Shown one piece after another: positions 11,563 to 24,512 of a stretch of 64,000 nt of DNA (its first letter is position 1; every line of letters starts with the position of its first letter). The position numbers and the translations under genes are program-made. The notes below the pieces were generated by a model. That model was not told where the DNA came from, made no database searches, and saw only the letters and a program-made list of their open reading frames with translations. The stretch spans positions 15,145,501 through 15,209,500 of the forward strand of contig JAJNNQ010000130.1 of NCBI GenBank assembly GCA_027886175.1. The letters run 5' to 3'. This DNA comes from Phylloscopus collybita (Eukaryota; Chordata; Aves; Passeriformes; Phylloscopidae).

Positions 11563-13903
11563 GAGAGAAAAAACAAAGCTGGAGGGGAGCTTGTGAGGGA
11601 TTAAAACACTGGAGTGTGCATTGGAATATATTTCCATCCAGGGAGCTGGTGAATATGAGATTCTACATAAAATGAGTGCTCAGCCTGAAGTTTAAAGCTT
11701 TGCATGACCTTTGAATATCACAAATAACCCAATCTCTCTTTCTGCTTCTGTAAACCCCATGATGCAGTACAGCTTTTTTATTCTGCTTTTCCATGAACTA
11801 ACCATTTCTGTGGATCGCCCTCCTTAATTTTCAAAACTCCTGTTTATTGATGTCTTCATAGGAGTCAAGGTTAACTGCTTTGCAATCAAATCCTTGCAAA
11901 GCAAATAATAAAGCAATTTTTCAGCTATACCCTGAGAACCAGAGGACAGACTAAGAGCAATCCCTCTACGCCTCTATAGCTTTAACACAGAAGAATTGCA
12001 TTACTATATGAAGCTCTGTAAATATATAAATATATATATAACTTCTGTTGCTGCAAACTGAAAGCTTAAGACTTTTTCAGAGGAAAGAATATCCTTTTGG
12101 CTTAGATGATCACTTAACATCTCATGAAATGTCTTTTTGGAATTAGGGCAGAGGAGGATGAGTTAAAGGCCTTTTTTAGCAGCAAAAGACCAGGGGTTTG
12201 ACTAGTGTTGAAGCAGTCAAAGCTACTTTCTGTGATGTAACTATTGATGTTTGACTGAATTCCCACTTCTGTAGGCCTGAAGCCAATTTATTACCAGCCA
12301 TAAATTACAAAGTGTTTGTGTTACTGATGCTGCCTGGATTCAAAATACCATAGGGTTTTACTTATTCTGTAAAGCAGTGTATTACACCAGAAAATTTTAA
12401 GCTATTCTTTAAAAAAAAATTACACCACCAAAAGAACAGCTGATTTAAAAAAAAAATAGTTACTACATATTTAAAATCTAAGCTACTAGGGAGGAGAGGA
12501 AAAGGAGATAAAAAAGAAGAAAGATACTTCCATGAAGACCCTGGGCCTCTTAATTTTTAAACCAGGCAAGGAATATGACTTCCAGAGCAGCAGAGGAGCT
12601 GCAGGGACAGAGCCAAGGCCTGGATTGCCATCTAGTGGGGTCTGGTCACTGGGAACAGGCACAGGAGTTTCACATTTCAGGGGCATGCCTTGATTCTTTA
12701 TACATTGCACAGTCCCAAATTAGCTTATTTTCACTTCAGCTCTCCTTTAAGCTGCCATCTGGTTTAAAGGCTGTGGGTTTCCTTGTGCAGGAGTAAAACT
12801 ACATCACATTTTGGCTGGGTGTTGTAGGGCTGCTGTAGCACTGGAGAATGAAACCTCAAGTCATTGCAAAGTCTGGCTGGCAGGGGTTGCACAGCAACCA
12901 CTAAACCCTGCCATGTAAGGGAGAGTTCACAGCTCCCATTAAAAGTAGTGAATGCAAGTTTCAAATGAAATACAGCATTTATTCATTTGGAGTCATTTTC
13001 CACAGCATACCTTTTAAAAGACCCAGCAGAGCATGCTTGAGAGGGCTCTTGCTAGAATGCAAGTAGTATTTGGGCCGACTTAGCTACCCTTCCCTTGGGC
13101 AGGCTCTCCAAAGACCAGGACAGCATCTGCTGGCTGCAGAGTATTCCAGAACACTCGAGAAAAGCTTTTTCTGGGGTCCCACCTGGCTGATATTCCTGTC
13201 CTGTCCTGGGCACTGAAACACAAATGTGTGATAAGCAAACACCTTGGACAGCATTTGGACTTGGTGGTTTCGTAATGAAATGTTAATTATGTCACTAACT
13301 GTGACTCCACTAGGTGGCACAGAAGTACTTTTTCTGGGATAAATTTAAGCAGTGCCACTGCAAGGAAATTTCCTTAAGGAAATCCAGCACAAGCTGCCTT
13401 TTCCATTCCTTTGGAGAATCACCTCAAAGCATGGATACTGTGGGCCTTTTATATCAGGTATTAAAAAAGAGCCCTCAAGGTGAAAGCCACTGAGTCAATC
13501 ACCAGATTCGTGATTTTTATACCAGAAGGATCCTAAAAACTATGGTGATGGCCCTGCCCAAAGGGCAAAAAGCAGAAAATAAGCTGCCAGGATGTAGCAT
13601 CAGACAAGAACGAGGGAGCAAAGTGTGGAGTCCTCTCCCTTCATAGGGCAGGACAACATGAATTTTCCTAGATGAGTTCCATCAGTGCCTGATCCCAGCA
13701 GTGTGAACCTTCCCTCAGCTTGCTGCAGGTTAGCCTTGGCACATTCCCACGGCTTTTAGTCCAGTCCTGACACTGCAATGAAATGCACCAGTGCTGGCTG
13801 AGCCAAAGAACAGGAATGCCTTTATGGAGCTGTATGGGCACACTGCTAAGGTTGCTCTTTTTTCCTATGCAGCTGCACAAAAAAAGAAAAAAAAAAAAAA
13901 AGG

Positions 13904-13935
<32 letters not shown>

Positions 13936-16900
13936 AGAAAAAAAATCCATCAAGTCCATCTGCACAAATAACATCTGTTATTCACATTTTTTGAAAGTCT
14001 GGGGGATTTTTTTCAATTTTTTTCATTGAAAATCAATAACCTCAAAAAACAGATTCCTGGGGGTGTTTGGTCTAAAATGGAAAAGCCTTCAGATTCTGTG
14101 CTCTGTGCAGAACAGAAATTTTGAGTTGGATGACAACAAACTTCAGCCAGCTCTGTGCAGTCCCCTAAGCTCTTAATCAAGTGACAGGGCATTCTAGACT
14201 TTGGGGTAGAGTTTCCTATGACAGACAAAGCACACAATTAATTTTGTCATTTCTCTCTGCTCTTGACTTTCCCTGTCTCAGACTTGCCCATACTCAGATT
14301 TTCATAGTCTCTGCATTCCTGTCACTTTCCTGTGGCTCCAGCTTTTGCTAAGTAGAGGTCACAGGTTCCAGCTGCCAAATGCCACACGAGATTGCTAACG
14401 AGTAATTATTTGTGTTGGGTCTCACACTTTGGCAAAGCTACTTAGCAGGTCCTGGTAACTCAATCCTCCACTTGGTTTACTGCTGGGAGAGAGTGGAAGC
14501 TGCCCACAGCGACCCTTGCTGTAAGTATGACATATATTAAGTTCCACCGAAAGACTCGGACTGAAACCAGTGACTTTTTCTCCATTTACACTTTTCTGTT
14601 CAAAAGATATTTCAGCAAAGGAGTGAACATTATAAACTTAGATAGGGGTGTCTATCAGTCTCAGTGGTTGCCTACAGTCATCATCAAATAATGTTACTAT
14701 TTTAATTCCTATGGTTATGTATTGGATATTGAGTGCTCCAAAGACTTGAATGTGGCCGGCTTTTCTCCAAAGAGTTAGGGTGTTTCTTAAAACGCTGCCT
14801 CTCCCTAATGAAAAAAAAATATGTAAGTCTATATTTCAGTGAAACTTTTATGTTCAGCCTGCATCTCCAAGGATTTTACTGCTCAGTAAAGCAGACTCTG
14901 TGATGTTGCAAAGTAAAATTGCATGTGAAGTAAAATTGCATTCACACCATAAAGTAAAGCATAGTTAGATGCTCAGACCCAAACTATGACTGCACCATGG
15001 TTGGTATCTGTTGTGATGAAGACACTTCTTGCAACTATGAAAGGAATGATTTCTCTGAAATAGCTCTGAAGATGCAGAGAAATGCTTAATTTCCTGAGTC
15101 TGGGGTTTAGGTGCTCCTTTCCCCTGTCCAAAAGGATTGGTGCTTGCCCAAGAAACTCGGGACAGCTCTGGTACCCCACATTAACAGGGATCTGCAGCTG
15201 CAATCCCTTCCCGCCTGCCTGGAAATGTTTTCCAGACTCCGAGCTGTATCCATCAGTCACATGCACATGATGCTCATGGAGCAGGCTTGCCTTCTCCTTT
15301 TTTATGTTGTTGTCTGAGAGGTAAGCAGCTATGTATATCTGAGCACATTAAAACCAGTTCCAAGAAACACATGATTAGCATTAGTGTTTTAATTAAGCAG
15401 CCACCTTCTGAAGTTTTATGGCACTCATGTGTCCTTGTGCATGTGTTTAGGTATTTAGCAATACCTCTCTGTTATGTAATGCATCCTCTTTTGTAGGTGA
15501 CATTTAAGATATAACAAAATCATAAATATTAGAGTGACTTCAGACAGAAAAAATTTTTAGCTCATTTCTTCAGCTCTGTCTGTCCTGTCTCATGCTCCTC
15601 AAGCTTCATTGTATTTTATTGTTATGCCTGCCTTTTGCATCATATAGTTTCAGCTGTTTCAGAGGCTGGTTGTTCCCCAGATGAAAACCAGCATGTGTCT
15701 GATGGCAAGCACAGTGGTACATACGAACCAAGATTTCATCCAAATCATAACATGTTTTTTGGCTAAGCTCCTTTTGAAGCCATTGAAAACGTCCTTTTAC
15801 ACCTTGGGATATAAGGTGTAGCTGTGCCCTGGTGCAGAGCAGGAGGGATCCTGCTGGTGGCTTGGGAGGTGGTGGATCTGGGTCAGATTCTCCTGTTTGT
15901 GTTTTGCTGCTAGGGTAAAAGCTTTTCCTGAGTTCAGTATGGCAGCAGTGCAACAGCACAAACCCTTGACCCCATTCGTAGCCATCCCTTGAATTTGGGG
16001 CTGTTCAGGTGCATCCCCAGTTCAGGTGACAGGTGAGTGGCTTTTGCCTCCCTGAGGGCATTTCTTGGTGGCAGATTTAAGGCAGACAGGGAGGTAGCTG
16101 ATGGCAGGGCATCTAATTACAGGCTTTCCACTTTCCAGCCTAACCCGGTGTCACACATAAACCTGTCAAAATTCCTCACAGACAGAAAATATGATGGAAA
16201 GTCAAGCTGACCCCTGTGTAGGGTTTGTTGGTAAATTTCTACTTTTCTTTCTCTGCTTTTGCTTGACTTTAACCACCTTCAGATATATGTTTGGCAGAAA
16301 ACTGTGCACTGCAGTAAATATCAACAGAGAAAAGGGCATGTCAAGCAGATCTCCAACATAAGGGAAATATTTCATGCTGTTCTGGTGGTGCCAATAACTC
16401 CCTGTATACAATAAGTCTAGAAAGCAGTTCTCAGCTCACGCCATGCTCTGATTCAAAACTGAGCACCTCAACTCCAAAAGACTGAAGGCTTCCTAGATTT
16501 AACTCCTTTGAAACAGCTTCATTTCCCCCTGGAGTCAGATTGAGAGACTAATGTAATCAACAGTTATTTAAGGAGCAGGAGCAAGTAAGATCCCTCAAGT
16601 TTTTGAGACCTGCAGTGCAAGGTTGAGCCAGTGAGATGCCTGCCCAAGGACAGGAAACCATAAATAGGCTCCTGGGGGAAACTAGCATTAGGAATTAGGT
16701 TAAAGCAGCAACAATTAGAGATGGAAACCTGAGAAAATACTGCAGTACAACAGCCATAGACAGGGAGGGTGGATTTTTTCCCCATATCTATAGAAAGGAC
16801 AGTCCAACTGGGCAGGTACCCCAAGATGATGCTAAGTACTAGTCCTCTTGCCTAGTGGCCATGACTACATCCCCAAAATACATCATGTGCTCCTCAAATG

Positions 16901-17650
16901 CAGCTACCACACATCCAGACCAGGGCTGCAAAACTGGGAAAGCAGAGAGGGATGCTATTTTTCATGGAAATCTCTCGCAGGCGTATCTTAGTATTGATAC
17001 TGGAATTTTTCTGATGGTCTCACATGAGCAGCACAGAACTGACTGATGTGTTTTCTGCCAGAAGAGCAAAGCTTTAAGTGTAAACTAGGAATTCCTCATT
17101 CATTACAAAACTTGCTTCAGGACATGGGATACCATCTCCTCTGCGTAGGTGTGAGAATAGAAAGGGATCAGGAAGGAACTAGTGAAATGAAAGGGCTAAA
17201 AATAACCATATGGCTTTTCTCTCATCAGATTTTAAAGCTTTGATCTCTTTTTGCCTTTGTTTTAGCAGAAGGGAGAGTTCCAACATAGCTGTTGATATTT
17301 AGCTATAGGCCCTCCGTAAGTCTGTCTAAATTTTTGTGTACTAGCAATAAATAAAAAGGATACAAATTTTAGCATCTTATAGCTCATGGGCCTTCTTGTG
17401 GTTTTCAATAGAGCAAATATTCCTCACTTTGGGAAATCCAGTAGAGATTTTAAACACTTCCTTGCATTAGTTACTCTGATATGACAGCTTCTCACTTGGT
17501 ATTGTGCGATTGTGACATCTGATCTTGACCCAAAGCAGAAATAGGAATAATGAAAAAGAAAATATTCCCTTGGCCACAGCATTAGAACCAAAATCAACCC
17601 CTCTGTGGATCAGTTCCTCATTTTGAGAGGAAGTTGTGCTTGAACACTCA
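11563..17650. other. Unique sequence, no gene recognised
   Basis: No supported gene is seen. Simple-sequence patches are an AT-rich run at 12020-12041 and a poly(A)/poly(G)-interrupted tract at 13879-13945. A short direct repeat (AGTAAAATTGCAT) occurs at 14912-14924 and 14929-14941. A donor-like GCT|GTAAGTATG lies at about 14519, with a possible acceptor CTTAGCAG at about 14450, but the pair is weak. Confidence 0.45.
13879..13945. repeat. A-rich low-complexity tract
   Basis: 67 bases of nearly pure A with scattered G interruptions. It could be a decayed poly(A) tail of a + strand retrocopy, but no recognisable gene body lies upstream. The lysine-rich frames here are artefacts of the tract. 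Confidence 0.85.
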
Positions 17651-17651
17651 C

Positions 17652-17682
17652 CTCAACAATGCAGTGTGAAGTCGTTCTGATA
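17652..17682 (-). other. Candidate 31-bp micro-exon (weak)
   Basis: On the - strand an acceptor CTATTTTCCTTTTGACAG is followed by 31 bases and then GAG|GTGAGTGTTC, a strong donor. The frame needed to continue from the candidate exon at 19026-19097 is open and reads SERLHTALL. A 31-bp exon is easily produced by chance. It is listed because it keeps phase with other - strand candidates. Confidence 0.1.
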
Positions 17683-19025
17683 CTGTCAAAAGGAAAATAG
17701 CCTTTATCTAATGTCTCTGTGATTTGTTTTAATCCTGAGGAAGTTGTTTAAACTATTTCCTCCTAGCTTCATTAATTAGTCACATAGGGAACTTTTGAAG
17801 GAGAAGTGAACGTGCTGAGTTCATTAATGACTTGAATTTATGGTGTATGGCTATGGTATAATTTGGGAAATTATCTTCCGTTGAAATGACGTTGCATAGT
17901 CCCATATCAAGCAAATTAATATCTTGTGTTTGTAAAAGTTTGCAAAAACTTGCTGTTTTCATCATGTTATGTATGTTATACTCTGAGGAGAAGCTATCAT
18001 TTATTAAAGTGAAATACCTAGGCAGGTACACAGAGTGGAGAAAGTAATTACTAAAAAAAATTGGTCAGTCGAGTTTCTATGCATTACAAATGGCTAGAAT
18101 TTGGTTAATGGCAGTGTGGTGGCAACCACTTAATTTGTTTTGACGCCATTCTGCAGGTGCTGAGGGTTCTTTTCTGGAAAAATGCAAACCCTTTGATGTT
18201 AAAAATGGTGTAAGGACATTCAGCTTTTACCCCCACCCCATTTTTGGTAATTTAATCATCCACTGAAGCAGATCATTTCACTGAAGGGCTCCAGCCTGCT
18301 CACAAGGCTTTGGAGATTTTTCTTACTTAACACTTTGCTCTAATTTATTGGTTCAGCACTGTTTTTCATGTCTCTGGATTTATAATCATAGTTCCCATTA
18401 ACTTCAGCCTGGCAGGTGGTATTAAATCTACCTGTTTGCACAATGCTGTATTTTAGTCATTGTGCAAGAAAACTGTCAGGACAATGCAGAATGGTGCAGT
18501 TCCCTCCCTCACTTGGAGTTACAAACCAACACACACAGCATTAAAATCTGCTCTGAAGTGCACTAATCAGTGGCCTTATTTTGAGAAGATGAGGACTGGA
18601 GGATTTAGTCAAGATTTAATTCTTAAAGGTATCAAAATCTGTTCTTTTCAGAAGACAAGCATAAGAGAGGATCAAGTCAAGATTTAACTCTTGAAAGTGG
18701 CGTTGCTAGGCTAACCCAGTTTTGACCTTTCAGACATGATTCTGAATTCACAGGCTGCCCTTGTGGCCAGGGTGGGTTCTCTCTGAAATGTGGTGCCAAG
18801 CACGAGGGAGGACAGGGGTCTGCAGGTGGGTGCTGAGCAGGAGCACCGCGGTGACCTCCGGTTCACACAGCGCGGCCTCGCCCTGCCCGCTGCAGCACCT
18901 CCCAGGTGATTTATGGGACCTGATTTGCTGCTGTCAGTTACCTCTGATTTGTGAACAAGCTGGAATGAGCCGCGGGGAGAGGGCGGGAAGAGGACAGAGG
19001 GATGCTTGAGAGGAAGGTTTCATAC
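17683..19025. other. Unique sequence with an imperfect direct repeat and a GC-richer patch
   Basis: A 24-bp direct repeat with three mismatches occurs at 18607-18630 and 18675-18698. Positions 18702-18715 (GTTGCTAGGCTAAC) resemble an RFX X-box. The stretch 18760-19025 is GC- and CpG-richer than its surroundings, with GCGG and CGCG groups, and may be regulatory. No gene is recognised. Confidence 0.4.
18607..18698. repeat. Pair of 24-bp direct repeats, 68 bp apart
   Basis: Both copies begin AGTCAAGATTTAA and continue TTCTTAAAGGT or CTCTTGAAAGT; 21 of 24 positions agree. They could be a decayed duplication or paired binding sites. No known family is recognised. Confidence 0.7.
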
Positions 19026-19097
19026 CTGCCCCCGCTCCGAGGGGCTGAACGTGTAATCTGCCACTGGAGTTCTGTAATTTCTGCCTTGCCTGGTCAT
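19026..19097 (-). other. Candidate 72-bp exon on the - strand
   Basis: On the - strand a strong acceptor (TTTTTCTTCCTCCCAG) precedes 72 bases ending CAG, followed by the donor GTATGA. Two of three frames are open. The phase-0 frame begins with ATG (MTRQGRNYRTPVADYTF...); another reads DQARQKLQNSSGRLHV.... The second frame is the one that stays in phase with candidate exons at 25500-25552 and 17652-17682. The exon is GC-richer than the flanks. I recognise no protein family, and it may be chance or a non-coding exon. Confidence 0.22.
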
Positions 19098-20845
19098 CTG
19101 GGAGGAAGAAAAACTGGAAACTGATGACAGCCTTGAAACAAGCACTTGAAGAGGTTTAGGATTGTTGGGGTTTTTTTAACTACCTGCAGGTAGAAATCCT
19201 AAGGAAGGGGATGGTACGAGGAAAGAGCAGTTCGTGTGTCTGGCAGAGCAGTGGTTGAAATGTAATGAGAACTCTCCACGATAGAAACAATACAGGAGCC
19301 TTTCCTTTCAAACAAACTTGAAAATAAACTTGAAAATAATTCATCTTCTTCTTCCTGGTAACTTATTTGAGGTTTGCAGGCTCTGCATTTGGATGGGCCA
19401 TGTAAGCATTGCTCTATCAAGTTTCTGAGGAGAGGCCCTGTTCATTTCTCCATGGAAAGTCCTTGGGATGCCCCAAGGATTCCCAGATGCTTCTCCATGT
19501 CTTTGTTCCTCTAAGTGTGAGCCTTGCCACCATCTCTTGCAGCATCCCAAAACCCTTCAGGTGTCTGTGCCACACCGCCAGGAAGATGTGGAGAATCCAG
19601 CTGTTCCTCCTGTGCCTGTGATGCAAAGTGTGGGTAGCTCCACATGAGGGAACCCTGGGCAGATTAAATGAGTAGTTGCAGGAGGATATGAGGTTCTGGC
19701 ACTTAAGAAAGCCACACTGGAGCTGGATATGTGGCTGTGATTCATTAGTGAGAAACCAAAGGGGATATGCTGAGTGATGCTATCTTTTTAATCATGTTAG
19801 TCCACATGAGACTTGGACAGAGCTATTTATTACCCATCCTGTTTTCATAAATGAGGTTTCCAATTCAAGCTGAGAAACCAAGTTTCTCTCTTGGTTTCTC
19901 CTTTTTTTTCCAACTTTGGCTTGAAGAAGCTGCTAATAACACTCAAAAAATTAGGATTTCTCCTCAAAAATTTACACCATGCTGGCAGTTTCTGTAAAAC
20001 AGACAAAATTATTAGTTTTTCCTGTGATCAGGACTGGGAGGCATGGAGCATGTTAAAACAGAGATCGTTGCTGTCTATCTTGCAGACTAAGCAGCTACCA
20101 ACATGCCAACATTTATTATCTAATATTTCCTTGCAACTTGAGGATAAGATTTTCTTCTCCTACAAAAAATTTGTAGAGGTCTTTTTCACACTCACCTCAC
20201 AGTATGATTTCTGAGCTGAAACTCTGAGGAATCTCATCACAAACTTTTGAGGAAATTTCAATAGAAAATTATGAAGGTAAATGTCAGTGCTACTGCTGCC
20301 ATTTTATGAGCTTTATAGCACGTGTGGCCAAGTAACACAAATAATAAAACACACTTTAGTTTATCTACAGTTATTTGTGACTCAGGAAAGCTCTGGCAAT
20401 TCCACGTGTGCAGGATTTGATTGAAAAGCTGGCACAGATGTAGTGACAGCAAACACCTCACTGTGCTTAGGTGAACAAAATCCCACCTTACTGTAAGGCA
20501 TTATCAGAGGTATGGTGTGTAAACAAGGGATCAAAGTCCACCCAGCATTCCCAGACTGTGGGATAGGAAATGCCTGCTCTCTTCCATTTCAAATGAACTC
20601 CCCTAGACAAAAAATTTGCAATTATCCAGGCAGCTCTAAGGAGATGAGTGAGCAGCTACTTTAGAAACAGTGCGGGTGTTAAGCATACACAGTTCAGGTG
20701 TTGCCTTCTGGCAGTTTCTGCGTGTTCTTTAATATTAATCTTTGTAATTTAATAGGCATAAATAGAGATCATAATTACCTTAAACAAAAATGCTTTTAAA
20801 GTTTCATCTGGCACATTATTTCGTACTTTTTTTTCTCCCTTTCAG
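19098..20845. other. Unique sequence, no gene recognised
   Basis: The acceptor of the - strand exon candidate lies at 19098-19120. Beyond that, only short open frames on both strands are seen, the longest 107 codons at 19891-20214 on +, with no recognisable motif. No transposon is seen. Confidence 0.45.
19314..19337. repeat. Perfect 12-bp tandem repeat, two copies
   Basis: AAACTTGAAAAT occurs twice back to back. Minor local duplication. Confidence 0.85.
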
Positions 20846-20905
20846 ACTGCAAACCATCCAGGCAGGATGGGAAATACAATACTTGGTTTCTTATATTGGG
20901 CAGCA
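20846..20905 (+). other. Candidate 60-bp exon on the + strand
   Basis: The acceptor is excellent: an unbroken pyrimidine tract (TTTTTTTTCTCCCTTTCAG) ends at 20845. The donor GTAAGT begins at 20906, although the preceding base is A rather than G. All three frames are open over the 60 bases; one contains ATGGGAAAT in a fair start context. Directly after the donor, 20912-20937 forms a 12-bp hairpin with one mismatch. No family is recognised. It could be an exon of a non-coding transcript or a chance match. Confidence 0.2.
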
Positions 20906-20911
20906 GTAAGT

Positions 20912-20937
20912 TTCCCTTACTTATGTAAGCAAGGGAA
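20912..20937. repeat. Inverted repeat next to a splice-donor-like site
   Basis: TTCCCTTACTTA and TAAGCAAGGGAA pair at 11 of 12 positions around a 2-base loop. It starts one base after the GTAAGT at 20906-20911, so a transcript from + could fold this donor region. Confidence 0.7.
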
Positions 20938-22314
20938 GTAGTGGCCAAAACTTGGATAACTTGGATAAGTTACACCACAGAACTCGGTTGTTTTGTTTAT
21001 TTTAGGGATAGCTGAAGTTCAGACTGTTTGGAAACCATTTCTGACAGTCAGTAGAATCTGTTTTATGGAGCGGTCCACTGGGATCTGGGGCAACTTAGGA
21101 GGTGTAGTGTGCCTTGAAGCCAGCTTGCTACTTCATAAATAGCCACCTGAACAAATGGGAATGAGGGGAAATTTTTGCCTAAACCTGTACTCCACCTCAT
21201 ACTGACGTGCCCGGGTTCCCTTTGGATAGACCAGCCCATCTTGACGATACTTTCCAAGACAACTTAAGACCCAGCCTCTCTCTTAAAGGTGTTAGGGTTT
21301 TCATGAGCTCCTGAAATCCTTTATTTTTTTCCTCTGCTGCTGCTGTTTCTAATCGCTGAGGGCTGGAGGTGTAGAGGAAGCTCCAGGAAGCATCATAAAC
21401 AGAACAAAGCACCCAAAATGGGGCCAAGTCCCTTTATCCTTTACTTTTCTTTTCCTCCTGACAGGAAAAACTCGCATCCAAATTGTCCCTTCCCGTTTTG
21501 GGGATTTCCTTTTCACAGCCGGCCAGGGTTTGGGGTTTAGTTTTCCTCTGTTGCACTCCATTTGTCAGGAGGAAAATGCCTTGCAAAACTTGAAAGCCCA
21601 GGGCAGGGTTGGTACTTCCCCCTCTTACCTTCCTGCATCTCTGAATCTTCCCTCTTCCTTAGATGTTTGGGGAGCAGCTCAGGCCAAAAGGAAGAAAGGA
21701 GAAGTGTGGGTTTAATATGGCTTATTGTTTATGGTAGATTGCCTAATTTTAGGTGAATGGCCATTTGTTATATTACCTGATGTGTATTTTGATACTGTAA
21801 TTTGAATTAAGGGAGTTCTCCAGTGCCAAGATTAGCATCATAAAACAAAATAAAATAAATAAAAAAGGGTTAAAAAAACAATCAGCCAGTCCAATTAAAA
21901 TTGTGGCTGTCTGGAGCCATGGAAAAATGTAGCATAAACAGAGCTGCAAGATTTGCAGGGTGGAGCTGGCATTGGCAGCAAAGTGTGCAGGTATATACCT
22001 GTCTCCCTGTTTTGGCCCAAATAACTGCCAGTGTGCTCTTTTTTGGGGATCAGAGCACAAAAGTGAGCCAAACACCGCGAGAAGCCAATTCCGAGAGGAT
22101 AAGTACCTGTTCAAACAGTCCCCCCTTTCCCGGAACATCTCTCATCTAAAAGACTCTCAGCTCCCGTGCTTATCGGTTTATTGTCCTGCTCTCTGGCAAT
22201 TAGCGATCCACTTCACCCCTTGCAAGCTCACATCACTGCTGAGCCAAACTGACAAGATAAACTCGGTGCTTAAAATTCCATTTCCAGTAATAGAAATGTA
22301 CCCCATCTCGTCAC

Positions 22315-22342
22315 TTTTTTTTTTTTAATTTTTTTTTTTTTA
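22315..22342. repeat. T-rich homopolymer tract
   Basis: Two long T runs separated by AA. Simple sequence. Confidence 0.85.
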
Positions 22343-22602
22343 ATGTTACACAAAACACCACCATATTAGATTAAGCCTGGAAGGCACAAATCTAAAAGGT
22401 GAAACCTGTGTTTCTGAACAGAATGACAACCTCTAGTTTTCACACCGTAGAATTTTCTTTTGACTTTGGCACTCAGATTTCTTCTCTCTTCACAAGTTTT
22501 CTTTTTTTTTTTTTTTCTTTGTCTGTTATTTTGTGTAATCAAGCCTTGAATTAGTAAATCCCTTAAACACATATTGTGCTGTAAGCTTATACAGGGGTTC
22601 TC

Positions 22603-22665
22603 TTGAAATCAGTGGGTATTAGGGTTTTGTTCAAGTGCTTCATTAAATCAAAATCTTTGTCCTTC
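22603..22665. repeat. Possible ancient amniote repeat fragment (weak)
   Basis: The segment GAAATCAGTGGGTATTAGGG followed by TTCAAGTGCTTCATTAAATC resembles, from memory, the conserved words (TTGAAATCAATGGGAGTTAGG and AAGTGCTTTGCTGAATC) of old palindromic repeats in birds, turtles and crocodilians. It is short and diverged. Confidence 0.25.
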
Positions 22666-24483
22666 TGTCCTGTTTTGGTGGGATTTTGCACCTAGTTCCT
22701 AGATTTCATGTCAGTACAGTTATGCCAAGTTTGCTCACTGGCAGTGATTTCTTCTGGGATACTTTCCGAAAACAAAAGAAAATAAGGAAATGGGCCTCGG
22801 ACAAGAAGAAATTCCATTGGCACTCAGATTCCTGGATGGCCACACTGGCTCAGCTGGGCACAAAACTGATTTATAAAGTGGTGAAGCACCCCAGGCTCTG
22901 AACTGTGTGAAAAGCAGCTGCTGTGAGATGTTCTTCCTGTCCTGTTGGGATGGCAGTGAGACAACCTTTTGCACAAAATTTGTTGTGTGCTGGTCCTTAA
23001 CCAGCTTGCAGAGCACAGTGGTGTTTTGGACCAAACATGCCAAAGTTAGCAAAGATCTGGAGATCCCCTGTGTCTGGAGCAGTGCTGGAGGCTTGTGGAG
23101 AGTGCAAACTGAGGCTTGACAACTTCTTGATAGATGTGTGATCCAGCAGAATTTTGGATCTAATTGAGCAACAGAGCATCATCAAAGCTCAGCATTTGTC
23201 ACTCCCTTTCCAAAATGCCTTCCTCATGCTCCCCTTTGTCACTCTTCTCTGCATTGCCCTGAAAAAAAAGAGTGCTTATAAAAGAAAGACATAATCCTCT
23301 TTCTTCTCATTTGAATTCTCTGTATGAACCAAGTCAGCAAACACACAAACCCTCCTAGAAAAAGTCTTTCATGTAGGTAACAGTGGACTTTTTTTTTCCT
23401 TTTTTTTTTTTAAGAGGGCAGTCTGCCAGAGGGTGTCCAATATAAGCTTTTGTAGACAGCAGTTTTTCTACACAGAGCTGAGTTGACAGCTTTCCTCCTG
23501 GGATAATCACAATCTTCATTCTTCTGGGACAAAATTGCTTCTGACAGTATAAAACCCAGGACATCTTTGATGTAAAATCTGACTCGAACACATGAATGGC
23601 GGGACTACGGAGCCATCCCATTCAAGAGAAAATGTTAGTAGTGGAGGCAAGATCAGCCGAATTAATCAAACTAGTAAAACGTGAGGAAGTATTAGTCCAC
23701 AAAGCTGCCCAATAAATCCGAGTGCACAGCGTCGGGAGGGAAGTGTCTTTGGACACTAAGCTGGGTGTCAGACTGGGGCTGGGCGCCCTGTGTGTGTAGT
23801 CCTGCCCTGTTGGTTTATGCCTGCTGCGCTGCATTAGATGTTCTGAGCGTGCATTTTTTCCAAAAGTCTGGGTCTCTAGCGCTGGTTGGCACAGCGTGAT
23901 GTGCAGTGCTGGGTTGTTCTCCCTCCCCCTTCCTTTCCTCCCCTCGTTTGGGATGGGGAGCTGCTGTCTCAAGCTGTGGGGGTGAACCTGGCAGGGTTGG
24001 CTCTGTTCCCTCAGCCTGACCTGGGGATGACAAAGGGGTTGCTGGGCACCACATGCCCCTAAAAATTAGCCTGTCCAGGGAGGAACAGAGTATCAAGATG
24101 AACAGCCAATTTTCTGCAGAGGTAAAATTAACCAACACTGCCGTGTTGTTTCCTTAGATTTCAAACACCGCAGGAGGGGGTTGTTTTTTCAAAGTTCAGG
24201 ATGTTTTGGGATAAACAAAGGTGCAGTTAAACAAAATATTAATTGTGGCATGTAGCCCAGGAATATCAATATCCTGGTAAGCCTGGCTTTGAGCATTGTT
24301 TGCTTGCAAAGACGTGGAGATCGAGTGGAGTATTGAAAACCAGAAAGGCAAAAAGAGATGTTTCTGTTCCTGGAGACTTTAAGCAAGCAGAAGGATGGAG
24401 CTGGTGAGAGGGCAGGGAATGCTGCGTTTGCGGGACCCACGTGTCCAGGAGGGAAGCGGTGGGTCAGCAGGTGGCACCAGCGC

Positions 24484-24512
24484 CCCATCCATCCATGCAG
24501 CCATCCATGCAT
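24484..24512. repeat. Imperfect (CCATC)n/(CCATG)n simple repeat
   Basis: CCATCCATCCATGCAGCCAT-type repetition over about 29 bases. Confidence 0.7.

Noticed and set aside
11290..11604. 104-codon frame over the CR1 fragment
   Set aside because: It lies on the strand opposite to the CR1 and is non-coding repeat sequence.
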